Source: Annona cherimola
Taxonomy: Eukaryota > Streptophyta > Magnoliopsida > Magnoliales > Annonaceae
NCBI GenBank assembly: GCA_030490835.1
Contig: CM059977.1
Coordinates: forward strand, 22,487,335 to 22,551,334
Direction: 5' to 3'
DNA length: 64,000 nt
Under the pieces are notes generated by a model that was not told the origin of the DNA, searched no databases, and saw only the letters and a program-made list of their open reading frames with translations. The stretch's first letter is position 1; each line of letters opens with the position of its first letter. The position numbers and the translations under genes are program-made. Below are positions 16,900 through 30,059 of the stretch, in pieces.

Positions 16900-18200
16900 A
16901 ATGGAATCACAGGTTGGATGATCCACCCACATGTCAGCAACGGAAGGTGCTCCCATCGCACTCAACACATGGCTGGGCCAGGGCCAGCAGTTGGTGAGCT
17001 GTTGTGTCTCCAGGCGCAGCCATCTGCATTTCAGCTGTGCCACCTGCCTATACAACTAAAAATATTTTTTTATTGAAAGAACGAGGATGACAGGCAGACA
17101 AAAGGCTTCGGCATCCTGATGTTGGAAACAAAAGAAAAACCCAAAATGGGCTGAATCGAAAAGCTGCCATTAGTGTGTATAAAATATTAGAGAAGGGAAG
17201 TTTAAGCTCCTCTCCTCAAGTAAACTTTCTTCAGGTAGCTGATCGTCCAAGGTGGGTGGTCCAATAATTAAAAAAAAAAAGCCAAAAGAAATAATTTGAC
17301 TTTAATATTTTAGAAATTCGGGTTCCACGCTTACCAAAATTTTGTGTTTTTGGTTCAGGTTCAGGTTCAGGACAATCCAAATAAATTAAGCGAAAAAATC
17401 AAAACTAAATTATCCTGACTAGAATAACATGAAAATAACTACAAAAACTATACCATTATCATATAATAATAGAAAAATGACTACGTATTATCATGCTGTT
17501 TTTTTGGGGAAATATTTTATGCTGTCGCAATTGGAAGCAATAAAAAAGTGATAGATACAAATTTTCTAAAATACTCACAACATAAAAAATAACAGATATA
17601 TGAAATAAGTTGATTGGTAAATTTTTTTAATTAGAACATGAAAGAGGACATAAAATTGATTAACTTATTCTAACTGGACCACAATACGAATAGTATTATA
17701 TCCCGTATTAACCTTAAAAGTATGAAAATGACAATGATACGAGTCCTACTTCCCTGATTCATGTTTCATTATCAAACATCCATACATTCAACGAAATAGG
17801 TTTTAGAAATTTTATTTACAACGACATAGGCATCTATAAAAACGTTCGATTCGAAGTGTCAACAAGAATCATCAACCCCTTTTCAATGCAAATATGACCC
17901 AAAATTTTACACTAATAAGTTGGATTTAGATTGGAATTTTCAGAAAATGGATTATGCCACATGGTTCATGTTAGGGACACAGCTCATTGCCATGACTTCT
18001 GATAATTCATAGCCATTAGCAGCACGATGTTCCTTCATCTAAGCTCAAAACAAACTCTAGAATAACAACCGTCCAGAAATATCTTTACATATGGTAAAAA
18101 GGAGTGAGGAAAGTGAACCCCAAGGACCAGCAATTAAAACATGCATTTCAGTGGCCCAGACCCGCTAATCGGATGATCAGTATCCAGTGCTTGCAAGAAC
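16900..18200. other. Intergenic DNA before the ceramidase 3' end
   Basis: No gene is recognised. 17250-17900 is AT-rich. The last ~200 bp before the stop codon at 18260 is more balanced and probably belongs to the ceramidase 3' UTR. Confidence 0.4.
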
Positions 18201-18259
18201 CTAAAAAATCTTCCATGATACTCCACCGCAGCATGTACAGGGTATATTACAATGGCCAG

Positions 18260-21200
18260 CTAAAGCACAACAAACGCACCTGATGCACCTGTGAAATGAT
18301 GAATCGAACCTAAGAATCTTTTTGATGCACCAAAATGCCTTATCCGGTAGACTCCTGGAACCGCTGTTTCTGGAATAAACCACTCTATAGTTGCATGACT
18401 GTGAGTGCTTAGCTTCCATGGCCGTGACCACTTGAACCGGAGACAGAAATCATCATCATCATATGCTGGTATCCATTTCCCATTGTGTAGAGCCTCCGCA
18501 AGAGCAAATGTTCCCTCAGTCATGAGATCATTCCTTGGGCATGCGGACCAAAATGTCACAGTCACTACTTCACCCCTCCTGAACGTAGCATTCTTTGGAA
18601 CATCCACTTTGACATCCCCGAACTTAGTGCCAACTGGTGTTGCATCCATTACAACTGGTGTGAGGAAGGAAATTTGCTTGTCCAGGAGATCTGGAGGCTG
18701 GGGACCTGGCTCAACACTCAACCCATTGAGAAGAGCTGCAGCCAACTTCTTGAACTCCTGGATATAGGCACTGAGAGTGTGTGGACCAAACAGTGTTGAA
18801 GCTCCCTAATAATTACAATCATTAAACAGATCAGTCAAAACTCATTGCTTGCTGAACAAATCCAGTTTCAAATCTGCTCATGAAAATGGTAAAAACTCTG
18901 TTTTCTTTTTCTTACTCTATGCAGAAAGAGAAGTTTTAGGTTGTGGATATGGGCCAGGCAGAAAATCAAGACAGTAATTATACATCCTTGGAGCTAGGTA
19001 CCATAGTTCCATTTATGCAGGACAGATCACAATGTTGAAAACTACGATAATCAGTTGCTACATATGAGAGATTGTTTTAGCTAACTCAAAGCAAAACCAT
19101 GCATCCTGAGAACCTCGCCTCCTCTTTCCTATACATCCTAAGATATGCTGATCCAAAACTCAGTGAACAAATGATGGAACAGTTCAAACTATGCCTAACA
19201 CAGGATATGGCTCATAAGTTCTGGAGTGATCTTTGCAAGTACATCCTAAACAGGCATCTGAAATTACTTCTTGCATGGCATACATATGAAGTCATTCATT
19301 CCTCATGGTTCAGCAAATCCAGCAGGGGCTAAAAAAAAAAAAAAAAGCTTTCCATCTATTTTCTTAGAACTGAGAAATAGGAGAACGATATTATAAGAGA
19401 ATCCAATTAGTCTAGATAACTATAATGTTGCTGCTGGCGTTCCATAGAATTCACATTTGAGAGACTTTTTAGCCAAATTGTTGACTTGCTACTTTCAAGT
19501 TGGTGATGGAAAGAATGCAGTTGCAACTCGGAAATACTTTGATATGGCATTAGAATTTGTTTACACATCCAAACACTTCTTGGATGACATATGACTTTGT
19601 ATCACATGCAAAATTACATAAAGATGGTTTCATTGGAATGGATTGATTAGTGGCACAAACCTCATATCTTTGGATCTGGTACTCCTCAAAGGTCGTGACA
19701 TACTGGGAATATGAGTTTGTTAGTCCAGCAATAACAACATGAACATTGCTATCAAACTCCCCATTGCTAGCACTAGTAAGCGCTGTTTTCACGGCGTCAC
19801 GGAGGCGCCTACCAGCCATTGTGGTGAATTCTGCAATAAAGGGCAGAAGCAGAGTTCAGGGCTTACAAAGCTCGAAATAATTTTGAGAATAAAAAGCAAC
19901 TGTTTAAGGGACACCAGGAGTATCAATCATGAACAACCCAGAGTATCAGATGAAATATAGATTCTCCAAATAGAAGGTAATTGAACTAAATGCCTTAGCC
20001 AACCTTGAACTTGATGCCTTAGACAAATTTCTCCCATGGAAAATACTGTTTTCCATATAGAAGGTAGTTGAACTCAATGTCTTAGCCAAATTTTATTTCA
20101 GACATTTGAATCATTTACTATTTCAACTGACAGTGGACTGAATTATCAGGCAGGGCATTTGCATCATGATACCGATCAAGGATTAAATTCCCTGTTAGTA
20201 ATGATACCATGCAATCTTCAGATGCCTCCCTTAAAATAACTGTACATGCGTGAGCATGTCTGATATGTCATATGAAAGCAATATTCTGTTCAAGCGAAAT
20301 AAGAAAAGAATGAAGAACTTATACTACCTCCAGGCACGCTGAGAATAACCAGTTGGCCGATCCGCAGTATTTGAATAGGAAGTATTGAAGGCTGTGGAAG
20401 TTAAAATTAGATATTATCATGTCCAAATATTGTAATGATTGTCAAACACAAGACAACACCACAAGAGACAATGAAAACAAGTTACTTTCTAGGAATCATG
20501 TCATTATGGAAGACCATAGTGCCCCATTTACAAAGACAAGAAAAACTTCAGCGCAGATCAAATTAAAGATGGATTCCACTTGAACTCTTCAAGGACTCAC
20601 GATAAATGATTCATCTGTTGAAGGTATCAAGAAAGCTAAGCTAACAGTGTTAACATGATTTGTCCCAGAAAAGGCAGGGTCTACTGTTCAGTCATCCACA
20701 CTTGTATGAAGAAGGTCCATTGTCCCACAAATTTAAGCACCGGATATTTTTGCTATTTTTAGTTGAAGAAATTTCAACACAAGAATCCATAGAGGAGCAT
20801 CAACATCACCATATTGCATCCACCAGGTACGTTGTAAGTTTATTGGCTAAGATGGATGGTGCAGGATGGTGTAGGGAAAAGTTGAAAGAATGAGGTGGAT
20901 CCAGTCAATAAGTTATGATCATTATAACATCACTTCAGTGCTGGGAACTGATTTAATAAAGAAACCATAACTCACCGCCCAGTCGTATGGTGCAGTCATT
21001 TCTCCCGTATCCAGTAAAATTGGCTTTGGGTGTTGGCAATCAATTTGTCCTTTAGTAGGGGATTTAAGCATGTTCCGAACCATTTTCCAAAAAGGATTAC
21101 CCTGACAACAGAAAAATGTCAACGAACTACTCAGTGAGTATTGGCAACTGCCACATAATTAAATAAAAATACACCATCCATCACTAAACAGTATCCATAT

Positions 21201-24200
21201 CCATTACCTTGTCATCTCCTTGAGTGAAATCGAAAGCTCCAGGACCATCAGTTGTTCCAGCAGCAAAGGCAAATCCCATGGCAGCAGGGCATGTTCTAAA
21301 CACCTTATAACCTCCTCCATTTGGGACTGTCACATTAAGATTTGAGAAATCCAAATACATGTGGCGATAATCAACTCTGCCTTTCACCTGCTCAGAAGCT
21401 TGATTGAAAAGTTCCACTGCTTTTCTAAATTGCCTTTCTCCTATGATACGTGTACTCTCAAATTCATCTGGATAACTGACATAAATGGGGAAATTTTCAA
21501 ATTAAATATACATGTATAGGAAGAAGTTGAAATGAAGCCTTTGTTGACTGCAACAAACTGTGTGTGAAGCAGACATTTTGGCAATTCAACCCACCCATAT
21601 GCTGGATCCATGACAAATACTGGACCTCACAGTGGCATCCTGAATCCACGTTTATACAATCAGTCCCTCATAAAATATGGATCACTGTTCTCCAGCATAA
21701 TGAGACCTCTAAGCCATTCAAGAGGGCAGATACCAGGAAATGGCCCATTAACATTGGGGTCTGCTGATTCAAAGATTTAAGAATAATAACAGTCTGATTC
21801 CAGCTGCACAACTGGCTGATTGAACAAGAACACAACTTGTTCTGTTTGATTATTATATAATATTGCCGGTCATAAGGACAATCACTTAAAAAGCATGAAG
21901 TTAATGTACCTACCCCGGGCCACGGCCATAGCACATTTCATTCTTTCCACCACAGGTACTGTGATTGAAATCGCATGGTAACCCTGTGTCTATGCAGAAT
22001 GTACCATGCACATTTGGACTAACATCTCCGCAGTTTGATTGACAAAATGCAGATACAAAATTTGGCCTATCACTCTGCTTTAGAACACGCCTGACACGTC
22101 GCTGGACACTCATGGATCTTGTAGCTGGCCTTCCACCAGAAGTCTGAAAGAAAGCTGCAGTCCTGCTCAACTCATTCTCTACAGGTCCAAATAAAATGAG
22201 TCACATATTGATATAATCAAAATTCAGGATCAGCTCTTTGTTAAACAAGCTGAATGTTAAGGAAACAGGGAAACATGGCACAGAAGATCTGATGCTTATG
22301 AACTTACGGTTTTCATGCAAGCCAGGGATTATGCTTGAGACTCTGCGAGGAATTTCATTAGAGTCCATCTGCTCAATGCCCTCTGGAAAAGCACTCAGTT
22401 TAGACCAATCTTCCGTGAAGCGGGCTGCAGCACCCTTGTTGTCACCACTTATTAATGAATTTGTACGGCTCATGGAAGTTCCATGAGTTGCAAACCAGTT
22501 AAAACTACCTACTGGGCCCCATTCATCATCAACAAATTTCAACAGAGTCATCTCCTTGTCAACATCATACTTATATTGACTTCTTTCCTCCCAAGGATTG
22601 TTAAGATAAGCACTGGGACTACGGTTTATACTAGCATCCAAAAGCTCTCCTGTAGGCACATGCATGAAACTATAATCAACAGAGCATGAAACTATAATCA
22701 ACGGAACATGAAACTTAATGAAATAGTACATAAGCGAAATGACAACATGATTATAAGTGTGTCTGGAATGCCTCAGGCCAATTGCATTAGGTACAGAAGA
22801 CTAATTGCATGATTCTTATTGCATCATTTCATCATACTCAGCTACTCGACATCTGAAAAAAAGGTATTCACTGGCAACAAAATGACAAAAAAGTAAACAA
22901 TAAAGGCGTGAAGAGGCGGAACACAAAATAATGAATCATGAATGCATATAAAGGCACAAACGAAAGTGCTATTTAATATATGCTCACAGCACTTTTGGCG
23001 GGATATGAATTAATACAGTCGACTATAATTTAGGTTCTGCAGAACATTCATGAAGCTGCTAGAACTTAAAAAAAGATGGTGATGAAGATTATGAGTGTTT
23101 TACAAACTTAAAACTAAGCAAAACATTGAGCGTTCACACATATAGCAAAGGTTAATTACTGGAGTATTTAAGTTCTTCATTAGGGAGAAAACTGTTTTCA
23201 ACTCAAAAAAGGAAAGTAGTGAAAATGAAAAACCTTCCTTCAGTGTTGCATTAGCTATATATTTATTACAAAAGCCCTAACTTATAGTAGCACTTGATCT
23301 ACAGTGAAGACACCAAAGTAATCATATGCCTCCTGCAAAAACAATCAGACATAACGACAGCCTTGTATAAACCCAAGAAATATCTGAAACAAAGACTTCC
23401 CTACATGGATGGTCCTCACAACATCACCCATGGTTTCCGATGACAAGCCATGCCAGCAAGCTTTCATAGGCCATAGGAGGCATATAACAAAGTCAAGGAG
23501 AATATGGATCCTCTTTCTCACCTTTATTCACAAAAAGTGATCCAGGACGAAGACTTTCATGAGCTTGTACAATGCTTTTCTCAATGCCATCCACAATTAC
23601 ATCAAATGACTGGCGCACAAAACCCAGAGATGTTACAATATATATGATATATTGAAGATAACCCCCTGGTCCAGCATGAGTGTGAATCCCACTGATAGCC
23701 ACGTTCTGTTCATTATATAGGTCCCCATACCTGCCAAATGAAATAGAAAAGCCCAATTGAGGAGTATGATAGCATCTCCCAAAATAGAAATAAAGTCGCA
23801 TTATAATATTAGTTATGCCAAAATCAGCTCACCAGACAATCTTTTTCAAAGGATCTTGGATTCATGATTAATGAAAATGAGAAACTGGTTTAAAGTCATA
23901 ACAGGAAGGTTAACTGTTAAAGTTCACTATCATACTTAGTTGGCTATGACAGACAGAAGGATCGCCACATGCTCTTCATTAACATGTAAAAGAAACATGC
24001 TACAACTACAAGAAATTTAACTGTTAGTTGTTGGGAAGAAAGTCTTGAAAGGAAACACTGCATGACTCAAATATGCATTACTGCATGCCCTGCCTCCTTC
24101 ATGACTCAAATATGCAATACTGCATGTAGGCTTGCACCTCACAGCATCTTTTCTCCACTGGCTACAGACAAGTTAACATGGTAGCAACTGTAGATTATTT

Positions 24201-25180
24201 GCAAATGAGTGAGACAGCTCTCTTCAAGTCAAGGAAGCCAAAGCATAAACACAACAAATATAACAATCGAGGAAAATTAGAAACTAATTCTTTAGAAAAT
24301 GCAGGCATAAAAAGAAGAATTTAAAATTCTGTTTTTGCAACGAAAGAACAAAAACACAAGAAATTCATTTGGGGTCTGTGTTGGACAGATGTAAAATAAA
24401 TAAATGAGGAATTAATTAATGACCAGCTTCAACAGATGTAAACAAAAATATACAAATAATAGGAGAAGACAATGTAAGCATGAGTAAAAATGTATATTGT
24501 TTTTCCAAAGGACTATTCTAAAGTTTCCTTAGAGGCGTATACTTCAACCAGCTCAAGAGTCAGGACTGCTAATAGTCCTATTAGAAATAAGTAATAACAA
24601 ATCCTCACAATTACTCACTCCTTTTGCTGTCATGATAATTGGTACCTGACTATGACAGGTACGAGGTGACTCAGTAAATATCAAAATTTTAAGTATCACG
24701 ACATAATATAGGTAGCCTAACTAGAGGGGAAGTATAAACATGAGAGAGAAATTGCCGCTCTATTAGCTCATAAAGTATAGGTAATTTCCAAGGAAAGGTG
24801 GTGCCTAGAACCTGTTAAGGCCATACATACCTTCCTTTCAGCCTCTCGAGAACTTTGATTGTAACAATTTGTGAAGCCATGCATGCATCGATGTTTACAA
24901 ATGCAACTCGTTTCCCATGAGGCTCGGGTTCAGCCACAATAAATGTTCGGGCTCTCAGCCTAAAATGAAGCCCAGATGTAATTTGCTCCATATTAGCATA
25001 TCCCATCATGTTGACATCTGCGGCAGGTCCTGTTATGTCATAGCTTCCCAGTCCAATCAAGTAATTGGAATCAGAGACCACCTCCCTTAAGTCATGTAGA
25101 ATGATCATCAGCAATAAAAAGGACCAGATACGGGAGCTCAATCCCCCAATGCACCGGCATAAGGGAGAAGATAGATACAT
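18260..25180 (-). CDS. NCER: Neutral ceramidase, complete, nine exons
   Basis: Hydrolyses ceramide to a sphingoid base and fatty acid. Exons 24831-25180, 23522-23730, 22308-22649, 21914-22178, 21208-21475, 20976-21101, 20328-20391, 19661-19830 and 18260-18805 join in frame to 779 residues; all introns are GT-AG. A signal-anchor-like stretch (SFLLLMII) near residues 30-40 is followed by NYLIGLGSYDITGPAADVNM. Zinc-ligand motifs are HTHAGPGGY (about 133-141) and WFATHGTSMS (about 238-247). The hexapeptide GDVSPN places the nucleophile serine near residue 354. The C-terminal Ig-like domain ends in SGAFVVL. The start is the first in-frame ATG; a 5-codon upstream ORF (25209-25226) lies out of frame. 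A leader acceptor at 25236 and donor at 26366 suggest a 1.1-kb 5' UTR intron. I see no lesion. Confidence 0.96.
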
Positions 25181-26366
25181 TGCACCTATGGAGAAGATAC
25201 TGCACACCTCAATCACTGCTAGCCATTTTCTTCTACTGAGAGGGAAGCAAACTGGTTAGCATCAGCATTATCTGAAAGATCCAGTTGAGATTTAATTAAG
25301 AAAGCAAATCCAAACAGATAAATGTTTTTCAAATTTGAAACATCCATTGACATTTGTGAAAGCAGACAAACCCATAGCATACCAATTGGGAGTTCTGAGC
25401 AGGGTCCGTATAGGAAGGTAATGAATAATGTGCTCGCTAATATTAGTAAAAAGCCACATGTATCAAACTGGCAATTTCAAGTGTCTGATCAATGAAAAAC
25501 ATGTTAAAAGGTTGTATGAGATGTTAATTAGTTGGTTGTGCTCTATTGATTTGAATTGCAGCAGAATACAAAGCTTTCGCAGTTGCCTTAGTATTCCTAT
25601 TATAGAGACAATAACCCAAGCTCATTCCTTTCATGACCAAATGTCACAACTTCAAACAAATCTCTTGGTTTCACCTTTCACCATTCGATGCTTGGTTTTT
25701 CCCACTTCCTTTTAAACAACAAAATAAATAACAGCAATATGGCTGTTCCTGCTAAAGAACCTACCACTACGGTTGGATTATGAGCCATATCAAACATCCA
25801 TTTATTTACAAGAGTAAAGAAATATATACGAACTTGTTCTCACTAATGTCAAATAAAATTCATAAACTACACTATGAAGGTTAAAAATAAGCGATAGTTT
25901 ATATCAAGACTGCAGAAACTAGGACTGAATTTTATCCAAATAGAAGGTCATTCAAAACAAACAAAAATAAAAAGAAAAGAACAGGAGATAAAGAGGAAAT
26001 CTGAGAAAGAGTATCTACATAGGTAACTAGAAAAAATGCCTTTGTTTTTTCAAAGGCCCAGATTGGATCGCTAGTAGTCTTTCCTGCGTTCTATTCCTGG
26101 AAAACCATACAGCCATCCACCCAAACTACCTCGGGGTAAATTTCAACGGTTGATTTCTTGCCGCTGACCGTGTGAACGGAGAATAGATCAAAATAGAAAG
26201 CCTTCAAGCGTTCCTCATCGGCTCAATTTTGTTTAAGATCAACGGTCCAGATTCCAAATCCACAAGCCCCGCGAGCTAAAACTAACGCCCTGGGGGCAAC
26301 ATCAGTTTCCTTGCACCAGAAAGAAATACGGTAAAACCTGCAAAAGACGGCACGGCAGTAGCATAC

Positions 26367-26595
26367 CTTGGTTTCCGGCAACCTTTGAGTATTCTTCTCG
26401 AGCTCCGACGGCTTAAACTGCCTGGTTCGACTTGGAAGGACGCCAACGTCAGTCCGTTTTGGCAGTTACCAGACGCCAGCAAGTTTTCTCTCCTCGACAG
26501 AAAATGCGTTTTGGGCGGAAGAAAGGAAGCGACGAGCTGCTCCTCGGCCACATCCGACCCACCGATGCTCGGGTCCTCTTAGACGCGCATGATGA
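26367..26595 (-). other. Probable first (non-coding) exon of the ceramidase gene
   Basis: A GC-rich block ends on the minus strand in a good donor (CCAAG|GTATGC at 26366/26367), matching the acceptor CTCAG at 25236. Joining them gives a leader with no in-frame ATG before 25180. The upstream limit is unknown and abuts the repeat element starting near 26597. Inferred from splice signals only. Confidence 0.5.
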
Positions 26596-26596
26596 A

Positions 26597-27297
26597 TAGG
26601 GGTGGGAATTGTTGCGGACCGGTGACCCCGGCTTTGACCCGACCCATTTTGGGCCGAGTAAAACTAATATATTTTTTACCCAGTATAGAGATGGATTAGA
26701 AATTGACTCGAATTCAAAAATAGAGTCGGAGTGAATCGACCATGTCCTGACCCGAAGAGTCCGACCCACCCCATTTATTAAAAATTATAAGCTTATATTT
26801 AAATATTATTATTATTTTCTTTCAAAATTCTTACTTTTTTATATTCAACTCTATCAACAATAGAAAAATCAATTTATTCAGAAAGCAATATAAGAATCAA
26901 TAAAAAAAAAATTATACATAAATAACCTTTATGTGTAATTGTATATTAACATATTTTAATGAACTTATATTATATTTTCTTAATTATGTGTTTTCTTAAT
27001 AATTAGTGATATATTGAAGCATATAATATTTAAATTTAGTAGATATGTATACTTATGTTTGATAAGTATATAAATTCTTAAAATTATCTTATTTGACCTA
27101 TATTTTTTACCCGGCCTGCTATCCCGAAACTGGTCCAGTACCGACCCAAAGTTTGTCCCGAAACCTATTAAAAAAAAGTGATGGTCAAACCGACCTTGTC
27201 CCAACCCGATATAAAAAGAGAGTCAAACTCAATTTTTAAAAAATAGGGTCAAGGTTGGGCAAACCTTGACGCGGTATGGCCCGTCCAGATTACCACC
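26597..27297. mobile_element. Probable hAT-like non-autonomous element
   Basis: Begins AGGGGTGGGAATT and ends in the near-inverse TTACCACCCCC. Near both ends are repeats of the ggtcaaaccgac/gacccgaccca type, which I associate with plant hAT-like MITEs, and the centre is AT-rich. I could not confirm an 8-bp target duplication. It touches the presumed ceramidase leader exon. Confidence 0.5.
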
Positions 27298-27304
27298 CCC
27301 AATG

Positions 27305-27832
27305 ATAAACCGTCAACCCGCTTGTTCAACTCATTTATAAATATATTTAGGTTGAGCTTTTTTTAATAAATAGGTTATGATCCGCTGACCCGTTTAACCA
27401 TTTAATTAAATAAATGGATTATGATTGAAATTTTATAACTTTTCAACGCGTTTAGTAACTCATTTAACTCATTAAAGTTATATGCACATATATATATGTA
27501 AACCCCTTGTTTATTTTTCCTCTCTAAGTCTTCCTCCAGTCACTTAATTTTCATTTTTCTACTGGTGTCCTAATTCCATTTTTTCATTACTGCCCTATTT
27601 CCATTTTTCCTACACCGAAAACATCCTCGTCTCTCCCTGCAAGATTATTATCTACTAGAATTTAAGCTTTTAGGTTATTTATTATACAACCCGTTAACAA
27701 CCCATCAACTCATTTATTAAATGGGTTGTAAATGAGTTAAAGTTGAAGTTTTTAAATGGATTAATAAACGGATTACGGTTAAGATATTTTAAATGGATTA
27801 GGATTAGGATTAGACTCCAAACCGATCCGTTA
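27305..27832. mobile_element. Second hAT-like repeat, poorly bounded
   Basis: Contains many aaccgttaa/ttaaacggatt-type subterminal repeats (gtcaacccgcttgttcaact at the left, gattaggattaggattagac and ccgttaacacccc at the right). No coding frame. The left border is not clear. Confidence 0.35.
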
Positions 27833-28036
27833 ACACCCCTGCTCACGAGTCCTCCGCGACAAAGCGGACAAATCTCCCACATTTTTTTCCCAGCTTGAAT
27901 GCGAAACGTGAGATTGGGGCTTACTGAATCCGGATCGTCCATTTTACAAGTCTGACGAATATGTCTTTGGATGGAAATTTGACAAATATCTGAAAATATC
28001 CGGCTGAATTTTAATCAGGCATTTTAAAAATTTTCA

Positions 28037-30058
28037 GGATAATTTGCTTATATACTTACTAGTTTGACTGAAAGTACAGATATACTATCATAGTTTTACA
28101 AATCGTATATTACTCTTATGTAATTTTATAAAAATTGCATATAATCTCGTGTTAACAATTGTCGTCAAATGGAAGTTAGCAGAACATTGATAAAGTATTT
28201 CATTTCCCCAGTAGCACTTTATGGAAGGGCCCTTGGCCGTCCAGCGGAAGAAGGTGGTACGGACATGACGAAGAAATAGATGGGCTCCGTCACGTCCCAA
28301 GACCGTTTTGAGAATGAACGCAAAAAAACATAGCCACAACAAGAGCTCCCTCTGTTGAAAAACAACCATTGATTAAATCCATAATCAATGCAGGATCTGT
28401 CTCATGCTAACAATTATTAAAAAATTAAAATCATAAACGGAAGCGTACCTGAATCCATGGATGCTAATAATCTTTGGCTTTAGGCCTTCCAAGTTAATGC
28501 ACCCAGGGTTTTGGGAGAGTGTAGCTCCTCTTCTCTACTGATGGGATGACAAAAAAGAACCCTGACCAGATGCATAACCCGGGGACCACAACCATTTATA
28601 TAGGAAGCCTATCTTTCGTATTTCTAATTTAGCCCATCATAAAAATAGAAATTAGAAATTAGGCTGTAGGGTTTCTACGCATAGGAGATCCATACTTTAT
28701 TAAATGATTTAGGCCCATAAAATCTTAGAAGATCATTTTTATAGTTTGGACCATTAATTTATGATAGCACATATATATAAATAATATATGTACGTCCAAA
28801 AATTCCAACACCCTCAACACCAGGCTCTTTGCTTTTGCAATGATCTCTGCTTGCGTCTTCTCCATCTCTTCGCAACTCGAGAGGAAAATTTCCCTACTGG
28901 GTTAGGATTGTAATCAAACAAAACCCACTGAAAGTCAATTACTGAAATCTAATCACAAAGAACCATTAAAATTGACTTTAAGTTACCAACCTCAGCAATC
29001 CAAGCTCCAAACAGCGGCTCCCAACCTCAGCAATCTCCTCCAAAAATCCTCCGCCACGCAAACGAACCTAATCAACATAGATAAAGAATTCCATAGCCTC
29101 GTAGACACTCTCTCTAACATCTACACCATCACACCCCCCCTAATCCCTATTCATCGCCAGCAAAACCCTTAACTCCCGCATAAACCGCGCCATCTGCACT
29201 GCCCTCAACCCCTTTGACAGCTTCCGCCTCTCTGAATCCCTCTAGCTCCACCTCCTCAAGCTTTCCACCTCCGCCTCTGCCTCACGCCTCCCTCTCCTCC
29301 TCGAATATATCAACTGTGTTGACCGCCTCAACTCAACCGTCAACTCTGTCACCGAGGAGTGCGAGTTGGCCATCCACAGGCTCCAAGAAGCGCTGGAGTT
29401 CCTAAGCTGCACCAAAGCCGTGGATCAGTAATCCGTCACCTGAAAGAGGCGCTGCTCGCGCTCAAGGCTTTGTACAAGATGGAGGTGGATGCAATGCGGT
29501 ACGAGGGGACTCTCGACGAGTCACTGCTAAAGCTGCTGGACGAGTTTTGAGGCTCTATTGCTACGGGCTACAGCAGAAGCGTAACAAAATTGTAGAATTT
29601 CCTGACAAAAAAGATGCTCAGGACAATGAAGAAGACAACACTAGTGTTGCTCTTGGGTTTGATTTGGAAGTGGAAATCCTCAAGAGAATTTTGGAGACCC
29701 ACACAAGTGCATCGATATCTATGTCAAGGTAATTGATTAAGTTTAAGCTCAGAATATTATCGTCATTTTCTTTTCCTCCTTCTTCATCGTATGAACATTG
29801 ATCTACTGATGACAAATTAATTGTTCAGGATTCCTTCAAACCCATCTTTTTTTTAACCCATGCCCTTAATTGAAAGGGTGTTTTTGAAAATCAAATAATT
29901 TACTAACATTGTATTGCTTTCCATTTGACGGCAAACATTAACATGGGAGTTATATGCAATTTTGGAGAAATTTAGTAGGATAATATGTAATTTACGAAAC
30001 TACATAGGCATATCAGCAATTTCTATCAAACTATATAGGTATATATACAAATTACCAT
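28037..30058. mobile_element. 2-kb TIR element carrying gene fragments (Pack-type)
   Basis: About 125 bp at each end are inverted copies with scattered mismatches: left 28037-28165 (ggataatttgcttatatac ... gtcaaatgg) against right 29914-30058 read on the minus strand (ggtaatttgtatatatacc ... gtcaaatgg). The interior is not AT-rich satellite but includes a decayed EXO70 coding fragment (28960-29731) and a separate non-coding gene-like stretch (28440-28900). I found no clear target duplication, so the superfamily is open (Mutator-like capture is one option). Confidence 0.6.
28960..29731 (+). pseudogene. EXO70: EXO70 exocyst subunit pseudogene, N-terminal fragment
   Basis: Translated pieces match the N-terminal half of plant EXO70 as I remember it: CVDRLNSTVNSVTEECELAI then HRLQEALEFL (about 29300-29405), RHLKEALLALKALYKMEVDA then MRYEGTLDESLLKLLDEF (about 29433-29549), and SVALGFDLEVEILKRILET (about 29645-29700), followed in another frame by CIDIYVKV. 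The pieces sit in shifting frames. There is a stop (TAG) near 29242, TAA/TGA plus a frame change near 29428-29442, a frame change after 29549, and a last one near 29704. Homology ends about 29731 with no membrane-binding C-terminal domain. EXO70 normally tethers secretory vesicles; this copy cannot make a useful protein. Confidence 0.72.
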
Positions 30059-30059
30059 T

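Noticed and set aside
26282..26551. Extension of the ceramidase protein into the upstream exon
   Set aside because: The joined frame is open, but has no in-frame ATG before 25180 and meets a stop further upstream, so I treat the exon as leader.
28960..29731. A working EXO70 gene
   Set aside because: Multiple frame breaks and stops, and no C-terminal domain.
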